From Triops longicaudatus (lineage: Eukaryota > Arthropoda > Branchiopoda > Notostraca > Triopsidae), in NCBI GenBank assembly GCA_022885665.1, contig JAGQDJ010000061.1, forward strand, positions 186,001 through 250,000: a stretch of DNA of 64,000 nt, in the 5' to 3' direction. How positions within the stretch are numbered: the stretch's first letter is position 1; each line of letters starts with the position of its first letter. Of this stretch, positions 11,111 to 22,660 are shown piece by piece. The notes beneath the pieces were generated by a model, which saw only the letters and a program-made list of their open reading frames with translations, was not told where the DNA came from and searched no databases. Made by a program: the position numbers and the translations under genes.

Positions 11111-13099
11111 TCGCCATGAGTAGCGTCCCAAACCTGTTCGGTTTCCTAGGCTGGAATCTTGACCACTCCAAAAATGAAACTTGGCTTCTGATTTCAGCCA
11201 GCGCTCGGACGTTGTCAGTAAGAGATTGGTGACGTCCGACATCTTCATACATGAACTAACAAGTGGCAATGACATGTTAGGCAATAACTCCCGAAAGTCG
11301 ACATCTTATAGACTTATGTCCGATACAACAAGACTGTTTCTACCTGAGCAAGTGCATTTACGTAAGTGATGCATGTCATGCATTAATAAGGTAATCTTTC
11401 AAACTTGTTAAAAATGAGCTTTCATTTTCTTTTCTACGTTCCCAATTCTTCTTCCTGGTTCATTTGCATGCCAAGAGAAAAGAGGAGCCCGCCCCTTGCT
11501 TCGTACCCTAACAGCGGGAGATCTCTTTGACGAATTTATTCCGCCGATTTTTATCAGATCACAAACCCTTTTCGGATCGCCACACACCAGGGGGAGCTCT
11601 TTTGCCAGCCTTGTTTTTTCTTTTCTTCTTCACTTCCCACCTTTAATACTCATACCCGTATCACGATTCTTTCATGTTTATCGCCGGCATTTAATGCGCC
11701 CATAAGGGAAAACTTACCAGCACATGTGGAACAGGACCCTAACCTATGCCAAGAATATTTATATCGCAAGTAAATCTGATTTATAGAAGCTAAATATAAA
11801 GGGCGTTTTAATTTGTGTAAGCCGTCCGCGGTATCTAACCTGAGAGCAAAAAAAGAAAAAGATCGTGAATCTTTCACTAACACCTGATGACTATCCACCA
11901 CATGTGTGTGTATGTTGGAACGTTGCTCCAGGAGTTATGTCATGTATCTCTTGGCCCGGAAAACCATTTTCAGAATCGTTGGCTGTAAAAGCTGTTAAAT
12001 GCGACGAGAATGAAAAACTTTGTCTTGTGTTTCTTTCTTTTCTGGGCGCTTTTGTAGATTTCATTATTATTTTTTTGTGTGTACCACCTTTTAACTGGGT
12101 AGAGTAGGGGAAGAAGGTGGTGGGAGTAAGCTTTATGAGTAGAGCAAATTCGCTTTTGGTCTTGTAGTTAGGATACTTCTCTCTTTTTATTTTCTCTTTT
12201 ATTTGTGACATTCGAATTTCTGATTTCCTTTTACTTTTGTATGCAACTTAATGTATTATTGTTTCTCTTTTCTTGTTTCTTTTTTTGTCTGTATTTCTGA
12301 TTCTCATTTTTATTTTTGTTTAGAGGTTGGAAGATTGACCTTCCAGCCTCTAATGACGTCATGAGTGGCCCAAACGACTGATTTAATGAGCAAAGGCCAA
12401 CATTATAAAAGAGACGAAATTTGCGCTCCATCCGGTATGCATCTCGAAAAAGGGCGGAAACCTCTTGGCCAATGAAGCGTGCAACACAGACATGCATTCT
12501 GCTGCGAATAAATGTAAGTCCTTTTTTCGTTTTCGTTTTATTTTTTATTACTTTTTTATTTTAAAGCTGGAAAATGACCTTTGCCAGTGGCTGTAAGAGT
12601 GGATACACTTGAAAATCCCGCGGACATGTGACACCCCGCGTTGTAAAGAACTGTTGTCAAGGTTAAGCCTTTCAAGCGAAGGAGGAAATTGCGTCCTGCA
12701 ATTTGGTTACTGAAAAACCTGAATAGTTATTTAAAAAGTAGTGGATGGAACATTAGGTGAGGAAAGGTTACAAACCAGGAAAAAAGTGAGTAGAAGAAGT
12801 ACCTCGGTGCTCCTTGGATGATCGGTCGCTCTAAGCCGGCGTTTAAAGGCAAAAGCTTCAGGGTTTCATTGTTGAGTAACCATGGACGTTAGATGCGGTC
12901 TACGGGTTGTAACGTAAATGGAGCACATAAGTGAGTTAATGAAACGATGTGTCTGTAATATATATACACGGGAACAAGACAATCAAATACATGTAACATT
13001 AAAATACATACTCAAATGAAGGAGGAAACATGCGTCGTGCTAAAAGCGTAGCTCGATTGTAACTGGGGAAACTGGACGCTTTACGCCTCTCGACTGCTT

Positions 13100-13255
13100 T
13101 ACGTAGAGAAGAGCATAGTCGTTGCTAAGCGGCTTGAGACTCGATGCAAGGCGAAGGATGAAACAGAACGTTTTTGCTGATTAGCATTGGTAAAGCGAAC
13201 CTTATCGTTGCGGTCTGGATTGAGGCACCACGCAAGGTGAATAGAACTCCCCCCT
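13100..13255 (-). repeat. Two inverted, diverged copies of the 11.0-kb repeat
   Basis: Read on the minus strand, two adjacent units of roughly 80 bases carry CTTGC-RT-YGWGYCTCAA followed by a CGCAAC-type word, matching the plus-strand patch at 11,020-11,110. Overlapping open frames (13,099-13,323, 13,125-13,346 and 13,174-13,392) on both strands are by-products of this composition. Confidence 0.45.
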
Positions 13256-16200
13256 CCCCCCAACCACCCTCTCCGTTCGGTACAGTGGACCGGGCTGAGG
13301 CCTCTTGTAGGAAATTCGAACATTTTATGGGCGTTTTCGTTACCATTGCATTGGACCAGGGAGTGTTACAATTTCTTTGTTGCGTCGGTTGAGACGCGTC
13401 ACAAGTAAGCGGAGAGCAATGAACGTTTTCGCCAATGGTAGACTACAGAGCGTTGGCGACAGCTACGCCAACTAATGTTTAAAAAAAAAGTTCTATAACT
13501 CACAAGTTTACGATAATTTACATTCAGGCATTTCTTGTAGCTTGATTAGACGTCAAGGTGAGGAAAGAATTATGCCCATGCAAAAATCACGATCAGCAAG
13601 ATTACAAATACTTTCCTACCGCTTTTACTCGTTTTCGCTTGTGCCACCTCAATTGTTGGATGAAATGCTGCAAGTCTACCTCCAACCCCTAGCTTACCAA
13701 AGCCGCAATTGACGCTCCATGCGGTGAAAGTAAGAAACTTTGGTCTGGCATACGCCCTATTGAAAAGAAAAACAAGCTATGCTCACGGTGATTCATATTA
13801 AAAAGTTAAGGAATTATGTTCAAATTCCGTCGTTAATTTCTTATCGCTTTGCCTTGATCCTGAACTTCTATGGTGAACTTCAGTGGTCGAGAAGCTTCAT
13901 CTTATTCTAGCCTTGCACTACACAGTACACAATTTAAATTCTAAGCAGTGTATCTTGAAGGGAAGTCAAGTTTGAAACATGAGGCAATGTGAGCAGCGTG
14001 CTTAAAAAGCCAAGTACCTTGATCCTTGATGGGGGGCTAATTAGGACAACAATAGCTAATGGGGCTCCCCGGAAGTGGTTGCGGCCACGTCTTGAAGTAG
14101 TTGGCTCCAAAAAAAAAGCAGTAGCGTCACACCTTCACCCTAAGGGGGAGGAAACGACCATAATAGCAGTAATCATAACAACACTAGTCGCTACTACAGC
14201 ACACAGGTAAACCAAAAAAAAGGAGAAGAATGGGAAAACGGTAGCACTCTTGGGGTCAAGCACGTGAAAATCGCTTTGGGGTCTGTGTACTTTCGCTCCG
14301 CGTGTCTTCGATTATCTTTTACGAGCTGCAACACACGACGCCAATTTTGAAACGTATGTACTGTACCTACAGTATTCCTATGTCTTTCTCTGTAAAAGGG
14401 TACAAACGACAGGTATTAGCCATATACGAATACTTACCCACTACCTATAGCCATCTTTGGTAGATCGTAAAAAAAAAAATAAGACCCAACAAAGAAAAAC
14501 ACCCAGACGTGCACGTTTCCGCCAAACCACAAGTATAAGGTATTAGCACACAATTCTTTTTCCGAAACCATCGGGAAAAATATTCAGATTCATTCTACTG
14601 TACCAATTGACTGCTTACCGTTTTATTAATTCCAACAATAAATACATTATTAATAAGAAAAATTTAACTTTGTAGCAACAATCGGAAAAGAACCCGATCC
14701 TAAAAAGCAAAAGCAGAGGCAAGAATACGTAAAGCTTACAAGAAGACACTATCCTCTTGGAAGCATTACGTCCGTCGTTAGGGTAATGACTCCGTAGCCA
14801 TAAACGTACACCCTTCCACATTTATGTACGTCCGTGCCCGTCGACTCTACGATTCAGTACTTTCTGCGTAGACATAAAGTGGAAAGAAACACGGAAATTT
14901 CAGCTCCAACCCAAAGTACGCTACGGTACGTGTACGTACTTATGGCCGCTGTGATGGACCGTTACCGTATATAGCACGTAAGTAAAGTGAAAGAGCAAAT
15001 TCCACAGATTGAGGATAGGCTCACGTGCCGTACAAGGGATCAGTAGGGTAAAGTGATTGGGGTGGGGGGTAAGAGAGCAGGGCCAAAAAGCTCTGACACA
15101 AGATGCAGAGCAAGTCTATCAAGCCAAGATTCTCTTCGAAGGGAACTATCTTCATGGATTGTTATCGCGATAGAGAGGCCTTTTGTTCTCACTTTCGGTG
15201 GTAGGGAGTGGGGGAGGGTGGTAATAGATAACAAGCCGTGGAGAGTATTGCGCGCTTAGATAATCGGAACGAATTGAAGGTACCTGGGGTATTAGGGTTG
15301 CACCAGGAGGGGCGAAAAAGGGAAACCGAGAGTGCAAAGTGGGCATAGGGTGCGTAGAGACGCTTTAGTTCCGCTTAACTACCAATTTGCGATGCTTGGT
15401 GATCATTTTCCCTTTTCCACGAAATACTTTAATTGCGAATCCCTCGTTAAGGAATAATTTGTATATAAGGAGTCTGAATTTTTAATTTTAAGTAATTGAC
15501 TTTTCAAAAAATGCAATCATACATTGGTGTACGGATTAATGAGTCTACGCTTTCATTGTTGGAAGGTTTATTTTTATCTTTTTAGGGTGTGTAATACAGT
15601 TGACAGATAAAAGAGAAGACATTGAGAAACAAACCAAGATAGATTACAACGCTAAACAACTGAATGGTGCGTGACACAAGGACAAGGGTACCTAACCTCA
15701 CAACTCCTGCTGTGCCAAAAATCATTACGTAATGCGCTGTGGGCCAGATGGGACCTTATTCTATCTTGGGAAATAACCCTGGAAAGAGGCTGATGTGTTT
15801 CTGGACGATTTCTCAAAAATCGTCAAATGTTTTTTGAAAACGTTTCGACAGTAAAGTTTTGGCTAATCATACATACCACTTTTTATTTAGATAATTTTAG
15901 AAAAATTGTTTTTTAATTCTACTAGATCTAGTACAGTCGACAGTCGTCCTACAACCAAGACGTTGTTTACGTAACGCACACTGTGCATTGGCCACTAGAG
16001 GTGCCACTAGTATTAGGAATAAAATATCATATTATATCGATTTTGAAACCGCTATACTGATATTAAAAACTAATGCTTGATGTGACAAACAAAGTTGACA
16101 TGTTGCTTGCAAAGAGAGTCGTTTGCAGCAAACCTCATAATTTGCTTCGAAAGAACGCTATTGCTCATATGAGCATGTGAAATCCGCCTCATTAGACTTA

Positions 16201-16975
16201 AAACGTCCTAATTGATGAAACATGCTTGATTTCAACGAACATTGCCTCAACACATGGTAGTTAGTTTAACAGCCATATAAATGAAACGTTACAAAATAAC
16301 GGTAAATGTACCGAAAACAATGTTAACTTAATCACTGCAACAATGAAAACCACGCTACAAAAATCAATAGAGCAAAAAGTTCCGCTATAGCGCCACCTTC
16401 GCTCAAAAATACAAAAATCGCCACGCACGAACAGTCTTTGCAAAATTTAGGAACACGACACACTACTAAAGTTACGGTACACGTTCCACTGCCCAGACAG
16501 CAAAGGGCCATCAGTACCCGCCCCTATTGCCATTAGTTCCGCAGCCTGGTGGATTAGGGCGAGTTTAGGGCTCGTATAAGCTATTGAATTATAGGGACGC
16601 GACCTCCAAGTTAATTGCTTTTAAACTGGCTGACGAGGGCCTTGGGTAAAATATAGGTGGCTTCCTGTTATATAATTTCAGCTGAATTTCTTTGTTGATT
16701 CTTTTTATTTTTCTGTTGATTTTTAGTTTCAGTGGCGTGCAGTGTACTACGCTGTTGCGAGACGTAATGCAACCCTCGAGTGGGCACGCTCGTGTAATCG
16801 CAGCGTTTGAAAAGCCTTTGGAGTAAAACGGAAGTCGAACCACGAGGAGGTGGTGGTAAGCGATGAGGAGGAAGTTGAAACGTACCACATTTTAAGCAAC
16901 TGCCATGTTCGGTTAGTAGGGTTAATCACAATCGCAAGTGGTTTACACGACTAGTGACGCGACATAACTGAAGCT

Positions 16976-17760
16976 TTGCGTGTACATGTACATGGAAAGT
17001 ACTGATACATGGACATGCAAAACTACGCGTACAATTTTTCCTTACGTATGAAATCTATGGTAGGCTCACATCTGTTGACAGTTGAAGGTACAAGTACGTG
17101 TTCGTATATTCAATCACAGGTATATATCAGGTACAGGTACATGCAAAAGTAGACGTGTAATTATTACAATTAAAATCCACCGTAGGCATGCACCTATTGG
17201 CGCTTCTACGTACAGTGCATGCACATCCAAAGTACGTGTACATGCATAATAATTCAATAGACGCATAAGTTTGAGTACCTTCACGCTGCAAGTACCCGTA
17301 CGGGCATGTACGTGTACATGTACATTACACTTGCGTTCGAAGTACGTGTTTCTGTTTTTGGTTTATAAATAGAACACGCTATTTGAAGCACATAAGTGTG
17401 TCTATTAGTCCATAAGCTTATGAACGTGTACGTTTTAAATATACCGTATAAGTAAAGTAGATGTATGCGTATGAGTACTTGTACGTACGTACATATAAGC
17501 GTATGCGAGTGTACATGTGAAATAAAACACGTAAATTGAAACTCATAAGCGTGTCATTACGTGTAATGCACGTTTACATTACACTTGCGTTCGAAGTACG
17601 CGAATGAGATGCTTCCTTTTCTAAAATTAAACTCGTAAGTTCAAGTACATATGCATGCAGGTACGTGCATGTAGATTTTAAATAAAACACGAAGTTGAAG
17701 TACATATACGCGTTTAAGTACGTGTACGTGTGTGTACGTGTAGAAAGACATGAAACTGCG
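16976..17760. repeat. TACGTGTACATG-rich tandem region, ~160-base units
   Basis: The region is dense in alternating purine-pyrimidine words such as TACGTGTACATGTAC and GTACGTGTACGTGTGTGTAC. A longer unit is visible: AAATAAAACACG followed by TTGAAGCACATAAGCGTGT-like sequence recurs near 17,364, 17,520 and 17,690. ACATTACACTTGCGTTCGAA followed by GTACG is repeated exactly at about 17,322 and 17,576. The 188-codon minus-strand frame at 17,641-18,207 partly overlaps the array and is not called as a gene. Confidence 0.65.
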
Positions 17761-18377
17761 TTTAGTTGAATCGTTGCGTGCATTTGGCTGCGCGTCAGGC
17801 GACCCGGTTGTAAGAGAAGAGGGACGAAGCGGGAAGAATTCGCAGACAAGCGAAGAAAAGGAGTGAAAAGAGAGAAAGCAAGGTATGCAGTAGGGCTTCT
17901 CGCAATAAAGCAAGGGCGCTGAAGCTAAACACACATACCACCTGTCTCGCACGGATGACATAAAGGCAGCCAGCAGACCTCCCAAACTCTGCCGTGTATT
18001 TTTACTTGGCCCGAGATAGAAAGCGACGGAGCGCAATGCCTCAACTGAGCGACACGCGCGGACAGAACGAGGAAGAGAGAAGTTGTAGAAAGAAGCCATT
18101 AATGAACTTGTCGTCAGATTAAGACTGTGATGTCTCGGATGTTTAACATTTTTTTCCCTTTTTTTTTGCTTGCGCAATAGAATGTAGTCACGCCTTTTGT
18201 CTGTCACTGTGCTTGATTAACAAGTTTTGGCTTCGCTTTGTTTCTATTTTTATTCCCTTCTTGTGATTTTTTTTTAATTTTTAGCATTCTGCTTGATTTA
18301 TTGCAGAATTGACTCCGAAATATTATGGAAAGTATTGGTACTGTGGTACGATATTTGGGGTGCCTTGACACAAGGCT

Positions 18378-18767
18378 GCGCTGGGTCACGTTAGTGTTTG
18401 TTAACATGCGAGAGATTCATGACAGGCTGAAAGTAATTAACTATTTGCTCTCGTTAAAAAGCTATAGCCTATTACAGCACAAGTTTTGTATAGTGTTGTG
18501 TCGGGCTAGGGTTTCCAAATGGGCTTATTAACAGCCAAATGAAGTTAAATTTTTTTATTACTTTAAAGTATAATAAAGTTATCCTAAAAGTGTCGGATTG
18601 GACGGCATTTTCAATTGTGCTGTGGCCGGTTAGGGTTTGTTCACCAACGTTGTTTGCGCAGCAAATGAGGAAAACTTGTCATATATTGCCATATATTACT
18701 CCTATTTTGCCAAGGCTGATCTGTTTTAGCTGTTTTACATATTGTGCTGTGTCAGGTTAGGGTTTGT
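18378..18767 (+). repeat. 24-base-core tandem array, cluster 2 (4 copies)
   Basis: Cores start at about 18,378, 18,493, 18,617 and 18,744, spaced 115, 124 and 127 bases. The last is a perfect consensus copy (GTGCTGTGTCAGGTTAGGG followed by TTTGT). The spacer after 18,617 shares GCAGCAAA..GAGGAAAAC with the spacer after 20,488 in cluster 3, so the clusters have a common origin. Confidence 0.75.
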
Positions 18768-19953
18768 AATTCCTTTCTTTTTACCCGTTTTTTCTGCTTT
18801 GTTTGGCATTACAATTTTCGAAAGGTGTAAGCGGATTGTGTTTGCGTCAAACGTGGGAATTACTCAGGATTTCCCGTCCCAACGTAAGAACCATACCGTT
18901 ACGTGTAGTGTGTGGACAGTTGGGCAATCTGGACACGCTCGGATGCACAGCAAAGATAAGCAATTTTTTCACACAGCTGCAAAGAACGAAGTACTCACCT
19001 AAAACAACGAAAATTAAAAAAAAATAAACCCACAAAAATTCAAAAATAAAAGCAATCAAAGAAATGCAAATATGAAAGCAATATACCACAAATAAAAATT
19101 CAGAAATCGAAAAAAAATACTTAAAAGAAAGATTTTTCACGTTTTTCTCCATTCGAAAAAGTATACTCTTAACCTTTTTTCTCATTTTTTTTTTAAATCT
19201 CATTGTTCTAAACGAAATGTAAATTCCTAAAGCGCCGAGCAGTCGCAAACTGGTTTTTATCGCTTGGCTGATCATTCACCAAACCTGTCCAAACTTCCGG
19301 AAAAGGGGTGGACATATGTGGATGTTATCTTCTTTTTCTTCATCCATTTCCTTTGTTACGATACCAGAGCCACTTTGGTAACAGCGAGAACTTAAATTCG
19401 TCAATCTTTTGTTCGCAAGCAACGCTTTTGTCCTTCTTTCCTGACTCGCATTCTTGTCCCGTATGCGAGCAATTAGATATTCACAGACAATAATAACGCA
19501 TAAGAGCGTTATTATCCCATGTGTGGTGCTATGTGGACACAGCGCAGCACAACACACGCTGTCGAGCGGAATAACACGCGCAAAATGGCCAATTTCCGGA
19601 ACTTTCATTCATACATGCTGAATAATACGCTAATTGTACTGGTTTCAAGTACGTACCGCAGCGCGTACTTGAAGCATTGTGAGTGTATACCTTAATAGCT
19701 TAATAGTCCGTACACAAATGCTTTGAGCCATAGTGAATTTTCAAGGCGGATCGCAAAGCGTTCCTACAATTTTTTAAAAAAATGTGTTATTATTATTGTT
19801 TTTATCTCAACACGTAGTGTAGCATGGTAAACGCATAGGAAAGCCCTAAATATGGCCATTGCGAGAGGTTTCTGGTAAGGCTATGTTGTGTTGCCGTATT
19901 TGGGGGTTTCACTATATTGGTCATAATGGGTTAAGAAGCTAGTGTCGTGGAAT
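18768..19953. other. No gene called; two adjacent in-frame minus ORFs
   Basis: The minus strand from 19,608 to 18,847 is open apart from a single TGA at 19,276-19,278. Part of that openness comes from an A-rich plus strand at 19,010-19,130. No family is recognised. A perfect 10-base inverted repeat (ATAATAACGC and GCGTTATTAT) at about 19,490-19,515 and another of about 11 bases near 19,643-19,673 could form hairpins. Confidence 0.3.
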
Positions 19954-20916
19954 GCACTGTGTCGGGTTGGGGATTGCAATCTTTAGTCGTTATCGTTTAA
20001 AATAGGGGTTTGACTCCATTTTGCTTATTCGCCAGTTTTGAGTGTCTTTTGTACACAAATGTGCTTAGTTAAGTCAGACAATCGATTATACCTATTGTGC
20101 TGCAGCGGGCTAGGGTTTATAATATGGCTTTTTCGATCGTTTCTTAACACATTTCCAACTCTATTTCCTTTATGTTAAGTATTGCTTTCAATATCAAGCA
20201 GAAATATGTCAGGTTCCGAACTTTTCCGATTGTGCTGTCCCAGGTTAGGGTTTGTTCACTAGTTCCTTTCGGGCGAAAAATGTTCAACAACTTGACTATC
20301 ACGTAAACTTTTGACTATTTGCAAACCGAAGAAGGTTAAATTAGGTATCTTTTTTGTGTGCTGTGTCAGGTTAGGGTTTGTAGCATAGGATTTTGGCTCT
20401 TTTGTGTATCTGTGAGGATTTTCAATAGTCTTATCACTGGCTTTTACTACTGCCATGAGATCAGCAAAGCTTGGGATTTGGCGTGATGAGCTGCAAGGGG
20501 TTAGGTTTTGGGAACTTCTTTCTTATCAGCAGCAAACAAGGAAAACCTTAACGTTGCTTACAGTACCATACAGTATTCCTGTTGACAACCGAAAGTACCT
20601 CAATTTGAGCCACATTTGTGTGTGCTGGGCCAGGCTAGGGTTTGTAGCTTTGCTTTTTTCGATCGTTTCTTTACACGTTTTCAACTCTACTTCTATTACA
20701 GTAAGCATGGCTTTCGTTAACGAGTCGAAATAACTCCAATTCTGAGTTTTTCCGGGAGTGCTGGGTCAGGTTAGGATTTGTAAAATAACTTTGCCAGGCG
20801 TTTCTAACCATATTTCCAACTCTCTATCAATCACAATACCTACTACTTTCATTGACACGTGGAAACGTGTCAAATTCTGATCTTTTTTTATTGTGCTGTG
20901 TCAGGCTAGGGTTTGT
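19954..20916 (+). repeat. 24-base-core tandem array, cluster 3 (8 copies)
   Basis: Eight cores start at about 19,954, 20,097, 20,232, 20,358, 20,488, 20,622, 20,758 and 20,893, with spacing of 126-143 bases. Consensus is GTGCTGTGTCAGGTTAGGG followed by TTTGT, and 19,954 and 20,488 are the weakest copies. Spacers are mostly diverged, but those after 20,097, 20,622 and 20,758 share a CGTTTCTTAACAC / TTCCAACTCT segment, pointing to an old higher-order duplication. The core is much better conserved than the rest of the unit. Confidence 0.85.
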
Positions 20917-21610
20917 CAATTCCCTTCTTTCATAATTTTTCGCCGCAATATACCTTCATTCCTGCTCTTTTTGTATTGTCGAACCTATTAGCTTGAAATT
21001 TATCAATGCACACATGCTTGTCGCCCATATACGGCGAAGCATACACCACATTTTCGCTGCAGGCAGAAATGTTCCTTCACTTTTCAGTTGTATTCAATCT
21101 TTCATATTTCGCATACTGTTAGCATTCGAATCGCTCACAACCCTCCACAGTACCTGTACGTTCACACACGTATGCATGGTACGAAAAGGCGAGCCTCTCT
21201 TTGAAAAGAAAGCGTTTTGGTCCCATCACGCTTACCGGGAAGACCACTTGCCGAGCGCCCAACGTCTTCGGATGACAAAGCACATTCTCACGACGTGTCA
21301 AGCATTATGGCGCTCGGCTGCGCATACACGCACCAAAATGTGCAAATGCGTTCTGCATGGCAGGACGCTTCTCTAATACCTTGGGCAGCCAAATTTGTTA
21401 ACTACAGTGCAAGAAAACGGAGAAATTTTCGTTTACTAACTGGGCTAGGTGCAACTTTCAGGAATATAACGCAAAGAATTCTTGGAAGAAAGAAACAAAA
21501 TAAAAGGTAAGAATTCATACAACGAATTCATGAAAGTGGAACTGACAATTAAAAAATGCATTAAAGTACAAGAAATATAAAAAAAAAATAAAAATAGTGG
21601 GAATAAAACT
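20917..21610. other. No gene seen between satellite cluster and fold-back element
   Basis: A 127-codon plus frame (20,993-21,376) and a 97-codon plus frame in a different phase (21,217-21,510) overlap. Neither has a recognisable motif or flanking splice logic. The 3' part is A-rich. Confidence 0.35.
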
Positions 21611-22660
21611 AAAGAAATACTAAGTAACCACTCTCACTTTTGCTTAAGAACGCGAATTTTAAATCAAAAGTTGCGTTGATTGCATATTCGTTTAAGTGCC
21701 CTAGATTCACACTAGAGGCGCTTTTTGTCCGTAAGTTAAAGCACAATTGGTTGTATTTTATGGCAAAAAAGAAATGGTCTTTATTTGCCGTTCGTTATAC
21801 TTATACAGAGCCCCTAGCGGATAAAGCTAACTTCACGTAAATATAATAAATACTGAAAATAAAAATATAGAAGTATACGAAATAATTATGGAAAGTTTCA
21901 CTAAAAGGCAAAAAATCACAAAACAAAAAAGCAAATGTAATGCTGCAAACAAAATATAAAAAAAATAAGAAATACGCATGAAAATATCACTAAAATGCGT
22001 AAAATAAGAAAGACAATAAAGAACTGTAAGTAAAAAATGGAAAAGAAAAGAGGGAAAATGAGAGATAAATTAATAAGTGACAAGAAGGAAGAAATGGAGT
22101 CACGAAGCCTAATGGAATCGTTAGGCTTATGAAAACGTTTCAAGTTGCAGAGTTTAGAAAAGTAGTGTTTGGGTAGTTTTGGGTTTCGAAAGTGACGTGT
22201 TGTTGAGATATTTGCATATAAGCACGCATGAAGACACATGTATGTAAATATATCACCCCTTACAAACCCGTATTTTCCTCACACGCACGAGCAACGGAAG
22301 TAATGAGATCCCAAGGGTGTTCGTTCACCCAGCTAACGAGATGTTCACTTACTACTATACTTAGGGCAATATTTACTATTTGGTCATATTTTTCTACATT
22401 TTTCAGATTTGCTACATTTTTATTTGTTTGTATTGTATTTACGTGAAGTTGGCTTCACCCGCAAATAAACACTTGTTTTTTGGCCAGAATTGTTTCTTTT
22501 AGGCTTCATGACTCCATTCAGTTGTGCCTAACTTTGTTAAGAACACGAAGCGCCTCTAGTGTGAAACTAGGGTACTTAAATGAATATGCAATCAACGCAA
22601 CTTTTGTTTAGAATTCGCTTTCTTTAGCAAAAGAGGGAGTATTTACTTAGTATTTACATA
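21611..22660. mobile_element. Fold-back element with ~230-base inverted arms
   Basis: The left arm (about 21,611-21,853) matches the reverse complement of the right arm (about 22,429-22,660). Outer ends read AAATACTAAGTAA on the left and TTACTTAGTATTT on the right. Inside come CTTTTGC-AAG, then GTTGCGTTGATTGCATATTC, then TTCACACTAGAGGCGC, then a GGCAAAAAA..TTTATTTGC block, then AACTTCACGTAAATA. The ~575-base loop is A-rich and has no transposase. The structure fits a non-autonomous fold-back or MITE-like DNA element. A clear target-site duplication was not identified. A further diverged piece with CACTAGGGGCGCTGTGT lies near 22,825. Confidence 0.6.

Larger units (their letters stand above)
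8921..16975. other. Long gene-free stretch, mostly anonymous
   Basis: Open frames up to 134 codons occur on both strands (for example 8,897-9,301 and 9,310-9,648) but overlap one another on opposite strands, show no known motif and have no coherent splice chain. Exceptions to anonymity are the related, inverted patches at 11,020-11,110 and 13,100-13,255, listed separately. A perfect TGACGTCA palindrome occurs at about 12,354. No RNA gene was recognised. Confidence 0.4.

Noticed and set aside
17641..18207. 188-codon minus-strand open frame
   Set aside because: Its 3' third overlaps the TACGTGTACATG repeat array, the rest has no motif, and no splice or polyadenylation context supports it.
19954..20916. 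Regular repeat-spacer pattern resembling a CRISPR array
   Set aside because: Spacers are ~105-120 bases, several are related to one another, repeats vary, no cas genes exist and the host is a eukaryote. It is a diverged tandem satellite.
8614..20916. Reading TTAGGG words as an interstitial telomere
   Set aside because: TTAGGG is never tandemly repeated here. It occurs once per ~130-base unit as part of a longer fixed core.
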